In this document: one piece after another, positions 9,085 through 14,914 of the stretch
Layout: every line of letters starts with the position of its first letter
How positions within the stretch are numbered: position 1 is the stretch's first letter
Assembly: GCA_029265335.1 (NCBI GenBank)
Contig: JAJUJN010000015.1
Span: 1 to 14,914 of the forward strand
Direction: 5' to 3'
Source: Alcaligenaceae bacterium
GTDB taxonomy: Bacteria; Pseudomonadota; Gammaproteobacteria; Burkholderiales; Burkholderiaceae_B
Length of the DNA: 14,914 nt
The notes under the pieces: model-generated
Seen by the model: only the letters and a program-made list of their open reading frames with translations
Told to the model about the DNA's origin: nothing
The model's database searches: none
Position numbers and translations under genes: made by a program

Positions 9085-10356
9085 ATGACCGACACCAAGC
9101 CCACCCCGTCCGACGCTTCGGAACAGGCTGCAGAGCCATCGCCCGACCAGCAGCAAACTGCCATCTCGCTCGAGGAGCGTGCCGGCGAACGCCGTAACGC
9201 GCTCTCGCGCTGGCTGGTGGCCGGCCTGGTTGTGGCGGTCATCGTGATTGTTGCCCTCGCTGCTGCGCTGCGACATCAGCAGCAGCAACTCGACGACTTC
9301 GGTCGCGAAGCCTCGCGGCGGCTCGACACTGCCGCCGCCCATGCTCAATCGGCTCAGCAGCAGGCAGAGCAGGCGCAGAACATGGTGCAGGGTTTCGATC
9401 GTCGTCTCAACGAGCTCGCCGACCTCACTCGCAGCACTGCCGAACAGCAGCAGGCCCTCGATCAGGCGTGGCGCGAACTGGTGGTGGGCCAAGACGAATC
9501 TCTGTTGGTAGATGTCGAACAAAGCCTGTTGCTCGCCCGTGAGCAGCTGCATCTGGCAGGCCGCGTGCCGAGCGCCATTGCCGCCTTGCAATTCATCGAG
9601 GCGCGTCTGGCGCAGAACGACCGACCCATGTTCCGCGGCGTCCGCCAGGCTGTGGCTCGCGATCTCAAGCAGTTACAGGCCTTGCCCTTTCACGATCCGT
9701 CGGCCGTGGTCGAGCAGATCGACGATCTGATTGCCGATGTGCGGCGTTTTCCTTTGGTGGCCCCTGGTTTGGGTGAAGCCACGCCAGCCGATGCTGCAGC
9801 GGTTCAACCCGCTGGCGCCGATCCCTCGGGCAGCAGTCACGGTACTGAATCCGCCAGCACCCCCTCAGCCCACGCTCACACCGCCGACAGCTCGGCCGAT
9901 GCGCAAGAAGAGGGGCAGTGGTGGGAGCAAGCCTGGGCGCGCTCCCAAGCCTGGGCCGAGCGCACCGGCGAATCGGCCTGGAATGAATTGCGTCGTCTGG
10001 TGCAAGTGCAGCGCGTAGAATCACCCGACGCGTTGATGCTGTCGGCCGAACAAGGCGAAATTCTGCGTGCCAACCTCGAGCTGCGCCTCATCGAAGCGCG
10101 CATGGCCTTGCTCCAGCAGGTGAACTCTCTGTGGCAGAGTGATCTCACCGCCGTGCGTGAGGCCGTGGCACATTATGGGGAGCCCGGCTCGCCCATCACG
10201 CGACGCCTGCTCTCGGGTCTGGACGAGTTGCTGGCGCTCGAGCCGGCGCCCGAACTACCCAGTCTCTCTGGCAGCCTCAAGGCGGTGCGCAGCCTGCAGG
10301 TGCAAATCGAATCCAACGCGCCCGCGCGCCCCGACGCCTTGAGCATTGAGGGTTGA
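9085..10356 (+). CDS. hemX: HemX-family membrane protein (not a methyltransferase)
   Basis: HemX is an inner-membrane protein encoded with heme genes in many proteobacteria; its exact role is not established. The 423-aa protein has a polar N-terminus, one TM segment (about 41-62, WLVAGLVVAVIVIVALAAAL), a Gln/Ala-rich coiled coil (about 64-130), a helical domain to about 225, a Ser/Ala/His-rich linker (235-275) and the conserved Trp-rich HemX region (279-350, with QWWEQAW and VESPDALMLSAEQGEILRAN). One TM with a cytoplasmic basic flank implies most of the protein is periplasmic. Such proteins are often labelled uroporphyrinogen-III C-methyltransferase, but no SAM-binding GxGxG domain is present. 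The start lacks a ribosome site; translation may be coupled to hemD or leaderless. hemY follows after 5 bp. Confidence 0.9.
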   Translation: MTDTKPTPSDASEQAAEPSPDQQQTAISLEERAGERRNALSRWLVAGLVVAVIVIVALAAALRHQQQQLDDFGREASRRLDTAAAHAQSAQQQAEQAQNMVQGFDRRLNELADLTRSTAEQQQALDQAWRELVVGQDESLLVDVEQSLLLAREQLHLAGRVPSAIAALQFIEARLAQNDRPMFRGVRQAVARDLKQLQALPFHDPSAVVEQIDDLIADVRRFPLVAPGLGEATPADAAAVQPAGADPSGSSHGTESASTPSAHAHTADSSADAQEEGQWWEQAWARSQAWAERTGESAWNELRRLVQVQRVESPDALMLSAEQGEILRANLELRLIEARMALLQQVNSLWQSDLTAVREAVAHYGEPGSPITRRLLSGLDELLALEPAPELPSLSGSLKAVRSLQVQIESNAPARPDALSIEG

Positions 10357-10361
10357 ATTCT

Positions 10362-11876
10362 ATGCGCGCCTGGATCTGGACGCTTCTTCTTTTCGGCCTG
10401 GCTGTTGCCATTGCCATACTGGTGCACGACTACACCGGCAATCTGGTGCTCGTGGTACCGCCATGGCGCATCGAAATCAGCCTGGTGTTTGCCGTCATCG
10501 TGGTGGTGGCAGCTTTCGTGCTGCTGCACCTGCTGTTGCGGCTCAGCGGCTGGACCTTCGGCTTGGCCCCGCGCTGGCGAGCCTGGCGTGCGCAACGCCA
10601 GCTCGTACGCGAACATCAACGGCTCGAGCAAGGCTGGATACGCCTGCTTCAAGGTCATTATGTGAAATCGCGCGAAGACTTCCTGGCCGTTACCGACGCG
10701 TCGTCTGACGCCACGCGCAACACCCTTGCCCAGCTCGGCGTAGCCCGCACTGCGCTCGCCGTGAATGATGCGACCGTGGTCGACACCGCCTTGGAAGACG
10801 CTCGTCGCAGTGCACGCCACGACGCGGGGCTGCGGCTGGCGGTTGCCTGCACGGCGGCCGACCTGATGCTCACTCAGGGTCGCCCCGAAGCGGCCGCCAG
10901 CTGGCTGGCCGAGGTGCAGGCGTCGAACTCGCGCCATGTCCATCTGCAGCGTCTGGCGCTCAAAACCCACTTGGCTCTGGGCCACTGGGAAGTGGCCTTG
11001 CGCCAGGCCCGCAGCCTGCAGCGTCACCACGACGGTCAGGGTGGTCTCGACGCCGCATTGGCTCAGGCCGCCGCGGGCTACCTCGCCAGCGCGGCCGACG
11101 AGAACGAAGCCCAGGCCATCTGGAAACGGCTCAAAGCTCCCGAGCGCCTGATTCCCGATGTGGCGCTAACAGCCGCTCGGGTGTTCGCCGAACAGCCCCA
11201 AATGGTGAGACAGATTTTGCAGCAGGCGCTCGAAACTGAACTCGATCCCCGCTTGTTGTCGGCCTACTCGCAGTGCGACGCCAGCGAGGTGGGGCCACGC
11301 CTGCAACGTGCAGAAACCTGGCTGCAGCGACAGCCCCACAATGCCGACCTCTTGCGCACCCTTGGCCGTCTGTGCCTGCGTGGCGAGCTCTGGGGGCCGG
11401 CCAGCACCTATCTCCAACGCAGCTTGCAAGAGGCCGACGATCCGCGCACGCACGCGCTGCTGGGCACACTCTACGATCACCTGGGCCGTCACGCCGAGGC
11501 GAGCACCCATTGGCGTCAGGCCACAGCCCTCGATGTGGAGCTGGGCGAGCCGCCCAAACGCTCCAGGGTGCTGCCTGTGGCCCAAACCCATGCCGATCCG
11601 GCACGCGCCGACGCCGAGGTGATCGACCTCGACCTCGCCGAAGATCGGGTCGCGCCCAGCGCCAACATCGGCTCACACGTACATGAGGCCGACGACACCT
11701 GGGGCGCTGCCGACGTGCCGCCGCGCATCGACGACGGGCCAGAACACCAATCCAGCGAGGGGGCTTCCGCACCGGCAGCTGTCGCGTCAAAATCCTCTTC
11801 AGCGGAGCCCGCCAACGAAGGCTCCAACAGCGAGTCGCGGCCCTCAGCCAACGCCGGCTCGCCAAAAACCCCCTGA
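10362..11876 (+). CDS. hemY: HemY-family inner-membrane TPR protein with long acidic C-terminal tail
   Basis: This is the proteobacterial HemY of heme operons, a membrane-anchored TPR protein; it is unrelated to the protoporphyrinogen oxidase also called HemY in Bacillus. The 504 residues comprise TM1 (about 4-21), the conserved PPWRIEISL stretch of the HemY N domain (33-41), TM2 (about 38-60), then a helical repeat region (about 85-392) with a recognisable TPR-like end around 329-390 ([22 protein letters not shown] is the clearest, together with [16 protein letters not shown]). E. coli HemY is about 398 aa; here 395-504 is an additional Asp/Glu/Ala/Ser-rich, probably disordered tail. ATG 10362 has GAGG about 10 nt upstream; the frame starts at a TTG overlapping the hemX stop, which is less likely. 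Last of the hem block. Confidence 0.9.
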   Translation: MRAWIWTLLLFGLAVAIAILVHDYTGNLVLVVPPWRIEISLVFAVIVVVAAFVLLHLLLRLSGWTFGLAPRWRAWRAQRQLVREHQRLEQGWIRLLQGHYVKSREDFLAVTDASSDATRNTLAQLGVARTALAVNDATVVDTALEDARRSARHDAGLRLAVACTAADLMLTQGRPEAAASWLAEVQASNSRHVHLQRLALKTHLALGHWEVALRQARSLQRHHDGQGGLDAALAQAAAGYLASAADENEAQAIWKRLKAPERLIPDVALTAARVFAEQPQMVRQILQQALETELDPRLLSAYSQCDASEVGPRLQRAETWLQRQPHNADLLRTLGRLCLRGELWGPASTYLQRSLQEADDPRTHALLGTLYDHLGRHAEASTHWRQATALDVELGEPPKRSRVLPVAQTHADPARADAEVIDLDLAEDRVAPSANIGSHVHEADDTWGAADVPPRIDDGPEHQSSEGASAPAAVASKSSSAEPANEGSNSESRPSANAGSPKTP

Positions 11877-11929
11877 GTTTTCGCCGTTCCACCTACCGTA
11901 TCGCTTTACTCACATCAGAAGGACCACGC

Positions 11930-12469
11930 ATGGGCTTGCTCAACGTCGACGCCGGCAGCGATTTGCCGAACGAATTCAATGTCATCATCGAAATCCCCAT
12001 GACCGCCGACCCGGTCAAATACGAAGTCGATAAACAGTCAGGCGCTCTGATGGTCGACCGCTTCATGACCACCGCCATGCATTACCCGTGCAACTACGGT
12101 TTTGTGCCTCAAACCCTGTCCGACGACGGCGACCCCTGCGACGTGCTGGTGCTGGCGCCGTTCCCGGTCATGCCTGGCGCCGTGGTGCGCTGCCGGGCGG
12201 TAGCTATGCTGCAAATGGAAGACGAAGCCGGCGGCGATGCCAAGGTGTTGGCAGTGCCGGTGGCCAAGTTGCTGCCCAACTACGGCCATATCCAGGATCT
12301 CTCCGATCTGCCCGAACTCGACCTGCAGCGTATTCAGCACTTCTTCGAGCACTACAAAGACCTCGAAAAAGGCAAGTGGGCAAAGGTGACCGGCTGGGTC
12401 AACGCCGATGCGGCACGCGCCGAGATCGAACAGGGCTACAAGCGCTTTCAAGAAGAATCGGCCAAGTAG
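11930..12469 (+). CDS. ppa: Inorganic pyrophosphatase (family I)
   Basis: Mg-dependent cytosolic enzyme hydrolysing pyrophosphate, pulling biosynthetic reactions forward. The 179-aa protein carries all active-site residues, offset by one from E. coli numbering: Glu21, Lys30, Arg44, Tyr56, the signature [11 protein letters not shown] with Asp66, Asp68 and Asp71, Asp103 and Tyr142-Lys143. The start ATG 11930 has AAGGA 7-8 nt upstream. It is 53 bp downstream of hemY; no clear promoter or terminator was seen in that gap, so it may be partly read from the hem block. The entericidin-like gene follows after 21 bp with no terminator between them. Confidence 0.98.
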   Translation: MGLLNVDAGSDLPNEFNVIIEIPMTADPVKYEVDKQSGALMVDRFMTTAMHYPCNYGFVPQTLSDDGDPCDVLVLAPFPVMPGAVVRCRAVAMLQMEDEAGGDAKVLAVPVAKLLPNYGHIQDLSDLPELDLQRIQHFFEHYKDLEKGKWAKVTGWVNADAARAEIEQGYKRFQEESAK

Positions 12470-12490
12470 GCCTTTTGCAGGAGCAATATC

Positions 12491-12628
12491 ATGTTGCAAA
12501 AATTGATTTTGGCGATGCTGGTGGGCGCCAGCGCCCTGACGGCGGGTTGCAATACCATCGCCGGCGCCGGACAAGACATCGAGTCCGGCGGCCGCGCCAT
12601 CGAGAACGCAGCCCGCAGTTCCAAGTAA
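12491..12628 (+). CDS. Entericidin A/B family small lipoprotein
   Basis: A 45-residue lipoprotein precursor. It has a short charged start (MLQK), a hydrophobic signal segment (LILAMLVGASALTA), and lipobox TAGC with the lipidated Cys20. The 25 residues after Cys20 (CNTIAGAGQDIESGG through ARSSK) match the entericidin pattern CNTxxGxGxDIxxxGxAIE. In E. coli the entericidins are a small envelope lipoprotein pair described as antidote/toxin; in betaproteobacteria single copies are common and their role is unclear. AGGAG (12479-12483) is a good ribosome site. The gene sits 21 bp after ppa and is followed by the unit's terminator, so co-transcription with ppa is likely. No second entericidin gene is present beside it. 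Confidence 0.88.
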   Translation: MLQKLILAMLVGASALTAGCNTIAGAGQDIESGGRAIENAARSSK

Positions 12629-12647
12629 CGATCTTTCGAGCTTTCCC

Positions 12648-12692
12648 AGCCCGGCACGGGCCCGCTTGGCGGGTCTGGCCGGGCTTTTATTT
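12648..12692 (+). terminator. Strong intrinsic terminator closing the ppa-entericidin unit
   Basis: AGCCCGGC (12648-12655) pairs perfectly with GCCGGGCT (12678-12685); inside it CCCGC (12661-12665) pairs with GCGGG (12669-12673). The stem is followed by TTTTATTT (12685-12692). It separates the housekeeping block from the monooxygenase unit. Confidence 0.92.
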
Positions 12693-12716
12693 CGCCGAAC
12701 CGAAAGATCAAAAGTC

Positions 12717-12769
12717 GTTGCATCATCAATTAATTCGGCGTACGATGGCGAAATATTTGATGACGCAAC
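12717..12769. promoter_or_regulatory. 13-bp inverted repeat, probable MarR-type operator
   Basis: GTTGCATCATCAA (12717-12729) and TTGATGACGCAAC (12757-12769) are inverted copies with one mismatch in 13. Their centres are 40 bp apart (about four helical turns), so two bound regulators would face the same side. The left arm covers the -35 and the right arm the start region of the predicted monooxygenase promoter. An inner AATTAATT palindrome (12728-12735) adjoins the left arm. The partner is inferred to be the MarR-family protein encoded at 14602. Confidence 0.65.
12718..12746 (+). promoter_or_regulatory. Predicted promoter of the monooxygenase unit
   Basis: TTGCAT (12718-12723), a 17-bp AT-rich spacer and TACGAT (12741-12746) form a sub-consensus sigma-70 promoter with start expected near 12753. 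It lies between the arms of the inverted repeat, so a protein bound there would block it. Confidence 0.5.
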
Positions 12770-12784
12770 CAATAAGAGGCGACG

Positions 12785-14443
12785 ATGAATCAGGTCGCGT
12801 TACCTGCTGAAGTACCCGTAGTAATTGCGGGCGGTGGCCCGGTGGGGCTGGTGATGTCGGCATTGCTGACCGAATACGGTATTGCCAACGTGGTGCTGGA
12901 GGCCGACGAAGGCTATTGCGAAGGCAGCCGGGCCATTTGTATTTCTCGGCGTTCGCTGGAGATACTGGGATGGTGCGGCGCTGAAGAGGCCGTGACGGCC
13001 ACGGGCCTGGGTTGGACGGCGGGCCGCAGCTACTATCGCGACCAGGAAGTGCTGCGCTTTGAAATGCCGCACGATCCCACCCAGCGCTTCGACCCCATGG
13101 TGAATATTCAGCAGTATTACATCGAAGAATTCGCGCATCAGGCCATGCAACGTCGTCCCGAGGTGGCTCAGGTGGTCTGGGGGGCGCGGGTCAGTAACGT
13201 GGAGCAAGGGCCGGCCGGGGTCACGGTGCATTTCGATCATGCCGGCGGCAGTCACCAGATTCAGGCGCAATGGTTGGTAGCGGCCGATGGCGGGCGGAGT
13301 ACCGTGCGCGATCTGCTCGGGCTTACGCTCGAGGGCATGCAGTACGATGGTCGCTACGTGATCGTGGATATCGAGCAGGAGTCGCAGCGACCCACCGAGC
13401 GCCTGGCTTGGTTCGACCCGCCTTCCAACCCCGGCTCCACGATTCTCATGCACCGGCAGCCCGGCAACGTGTGGCGTATCGATTACCAGATTCGTGACGA
13501 CGAAGACCCGGCCGAAGCCGTGAAGCCCGAGAATGTGCTGCCGAGGGTGCAGAGCCATCTCGAAATGATCGGCGAAGATGCGCCCTGGAAGCCTTTGTGG
13601 ATTTCGCTCTACAACGCCAAATGCCTCACCTTGAACGACTATCGGCACGATCGGGTGCTGTTCGTGGGTGATGCTGGCCATCTGGTGCCGATTTTCGGCG
13701 TTCGAGGGCTCAACTCGGGGCTGGACGACGCCGGCAACCTCGCCTGGAAGCTCGCCTGGGTGTTGCGCGGTAATGCGCCGCATACCTTGCTCGACAGCTT
13801 CAGCGTGGAGCGCGTGCACGCCACCAGGCAGAACATCGCCTACGGCGCCAAGAGTACCGAGTTCATGGCGCCTCCCACTTTTGCCTACCAATTGATGCGC
13901 GAAGCCACCTTGCGCCTGGCGCTGGTCGACCCCACCGTGCGTTCGCTCATCAATCCGCGTCAAACTTCGCCGATCTCTTACGACGGTTCATCGCTCAACC
14001 TCGCCGATGGGGCCGAGGCCGACGGGCCCGGAGCGGCGCCCGGTCAGCCGGCGCCCGAGCTGCAAATGCAACGCGCCGACGAAACCCGTCATCTGTCGGA
14101 ATGGTTTGGCAAAGGCTTTGTGTTGCTGGCGGTGGAGGTGGATGATTCCACCCGGCAGGCGCTGGAGCAACTGGTCGCCGCCTCGGCGCACGACGAGCGA
14201 GGCTTACCGGCGCCGGCCTTGCTGGCGATCGGTTCTGGCCACGACGCCTGGTCGGTCGACCACGCCGTGCTACAAGCTCGTTACGGAATCGATGAGCCGC
14301 GCGTGTTGCTGTTGCGCCCCGATGGTTACGTGATGGGTCGCTGGCACGCCGCGCAAGCTGTGGCGGCGGCAGGTGGCGCGTTGGCGCCGTATTATCCGGC
14401 AGTCGTCGGAACTCACTTCCAGGAGCCCATGCATGACGTCTGA
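12785..14443 (+). CDS. Class A FAD-dependent aromatic monooxygenase (MhpA/PheA-like)
   Basis: A group A flavoprotein hydroxylase: NAD(P)H reduces FAD and one oxygen atom is inserted into an aromatic or similar substrate. The 552-aa protein has the FAD-binding GxGxxG (AGGGPVGL, 15-22), an acidic residue ending the second strand (VVLEAD, 36-41), the DG motif VAADGGRSTVR (165-175) and the second FAD motif VLFVGDAGHLVPIFGVRGLN (291-310), followed by LDDAGNLAWKLA. Residues about 430-552 look like the thioredoxin-like C-terminal domain of the phenol hydroxylase/MhpA group. The substrate cannot be named from sequence. ATG 12785 has AGAGG about 7 nt upstream. The gene overlaps the DUF2783 gene by 11 nt and is expected to be under MarR control through the upstream inverted repeat. 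Confidence 0.92.
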   Translation: MNQVALPAEVPVVIAGGGPVGLVMSALLTEYGIANVVLEADEGYCEGSRAICISRRSLEILGWCGAEEAVTATGLGWTAGRSYYRDQEVLRFEMPHDPTQRFDPMVNIQQYYIEEFAHQAMQRRPEVAQVVWGARVSNVEQGPAGVTVHFDHAGGSHQIQAQWLVAADGGRSTVRDLLGLTLEGMQYDGRYVIVDIEQESQRPTERLAWFDPPSNPGSTILMHRQPGNVWRIDYQIRDDEDPAEAVKPENVLPRVQSHLEMIGEDAPWKPLWISLYNAKCLTLNDYRHDRVLFVGDAGHLVPIFGVRGLNSGLDDAGNLAWKLAWVLRGNAPHTLLDSFSVERVHATRQNIAYGAKSTEFMAPPTFAYQLMREATLRLALVDPTVRSLINPRQTSPISYDGSSLNLADGAEADGPGAAPGQPAPELQMQRADETRHLSEWFGKGFVLLAVEVDDSTRQALEQLVAASAHDERGLPAPALLAIGSGHDAWSVDHAVLQARYGIDEPRVLLLRPDGYVMGRWHAAQAVAAAGGALAPYYPAVVGTHFQEPMHDV

Positions 14444-14612
14444 AGAAATCGACCTCGCTTACTCATCGCTGTGCGAGGCCATGAGCCGGGTAGGTGAAAC
14501 GCGCTCGCCGCTGCTGCTGGCGGCTTTGTGCCTTTCCATGATCACCCGTCACGACAACCTGGCCGAAGTGCAGGCGCTCATCCAACAGGCCGAGGCAGCA
14601 TGTGACGCTTGA
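14433..14612 (+). CDS. DUF2783 domain protein
   Basis: A 59-residue, all-helical-looking acidic protein (EEIDLAYSSLCEAMSRVG, then LLLAALCLSMITRHDN and EVQALIQQAEAACDA). This matches the DUF2783 family as I remember it; these small proteins are typically encoded next to FAD-binding monooxygenases and have no established function. The start ATG 14433 has AGGAG 7 nt upstream. It overlaps the end of the monooxygenase gene by 11 nt, and the regulator start overlaps its own end by 11 nt, so all three are translated in close coupling. A role as accessory or stabilising partner of the monooxygenase is inference. Confidence 0.85.
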   Translation: MTSEEIDLAYSSLCEAMSRVGETRSPLLLAALCLSMITRHDNLAEVQALIQQAEAACDA

Positions 14613-14914
14613 TCCACATCGCGTTCATGCGAGCGTGAGTCGGGCAGACGAGGCCGCATCCAGATGCCCTTCAATCGCGCTTGAGCACTTTCTCACTTAT
14701 CGCCTGCATCGCGTCAACAAACTGACCGATCGCGACAGCACCCGCGCCTATTTGGAAGTGTGTGGGCTACCGCTGGGCGAGGGTAGGGCGCTGGCCGCCA
14801 TCGGTTGCTTCGCACCCCTGTCAGTGAATGATCTGGCTCGCGCGGCCAACCTCGACAAGGCTCAGGCCAGCCGTTCCGCGCAGGCCCTGGTGAAGCGCGG
14901 CCTCATCCGCAAGC
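14602..14914 (+). CDS. MarR-family transcriptional regulator (3' partial)
   Basis: The first 104 codons of a winged helix-turn-helix regulator, cut by the window end. The pattern is an N-terminal dimerisation helix (ALEHFLTYRLHRVNKLTD), then LPLGEGRALAAIGCFAPLSV, LARAANLDKAQASRSAQALV (helix-turn-helix with recognition helix) and KRGLIRK leading to the wing. MarR proteins usually repress and release DNA on binding a phenolic or aromatic ligand. GTG 14602 is used because the overlapping ATG at 14600 is followed directly by TGA; GAGG lies 7 nt upstream. It is the third gene of the monooxygenase unit, so it probably controls its own operon through the inverted repeat at 12717-12769 (inference). 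Confidence 0.88.
   Translation, partial: MTLDPHRVHASVSRADEAASRCPSIALEHFLTYRLHRVNKLTDRDSTRAYLEVCGLPLGEGRALAAIGCFAPLSVNDLARAANLDKAQASRSAQALVKRGLIRK

Noticed and set aside
9085..10356. Uroporphyrinogen-III C-methyltransferase activity for HemX
   Set aside because: No SAM-dependent methyltransferase domain is visible; the protein is a TM segment, coiled coil and HemX region only.
12800..13963. 387-aa open frame on the - strand opposite the monooxygenase
   Set aside because: The opposite strand encodes a complete class A monooxygenase with all FAD motifs; this frame is His-rich shadow sequence.

Overview
The window is a gene-dense, GC-rich stretch of bacterial chromosome. Its content and order (rlmE-ftsH-folP-glmM on one strand, hemC-hemD-hemX-hemY-ppa on the other, plus yhbY, greA and an entericidin-type lipoprotein) point to a betaproteobacterium of the Burkholderiales, most likely Alcaligenaceae-like. 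The order assignment is fairly secure; the family is an inference from gene order and protein style. No rRNA, tRNA, CRISPR array, insertion sequence or phage gene was seen, and no stretch over 300 bases lacks a gene.

Layout. (1) At the left edge is a 5'-truncated endonuclease/exonuclease/phosphatase-family gene on the + strand. It converges on (2) a - strand block transcribed rlmE -> ftsH -> folP -> glmM: 23S rRNA 2'-O-methylation, membrane AAA+ protease, dihydropteroate synthase and phosphoglucosamine mutase. Three of these four genes use a non-AUG start (GTG, TTG, ATG, TTG in transcription order). (3) yhbY diverges from rlmE and converges on (4) greA (-). GreA is driven from a promoter in the greA/hemC intergenic region, with a complete intrinsic terminator in its leader. 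(5) The + strand heme block hemC-hemD-hemX-hemY is tightly packed and is followed by ppa and a 45-residue entericidin-like lipoprotein gene, closed by a strong intrinsic terminator. (6) The right end is a catabolic-looking unit: class A flavoprotein monooxygenase, DUF2783 protein and a MarR-family regulator cut by the window edge. Each gene overlaps the next by 11 nt, and the unit is preceded by a promoter bracketed by a 13-bp inverted repeat.

Blocks 1-5 are mostly housekeeping: ribosome maturation (RlmE, YhbY), protein quality control (FtsH), folate and cell-wall precursor synthesis, transcript cleavage (GreA), the tetrapyrrole pathway from porphobilinogen to uroporphyrinogen III, and pyrophosphate removal. 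The most notable signals outside coding sequence are the greA leader terminator (an arrangement like E. coli GraL), the probable MarR operator before the monooxygenase, a structured hairpin between ftsH and folP, and -10 boxes placed so that yhbY and hemX could be made from (nearly) leaderless messages.
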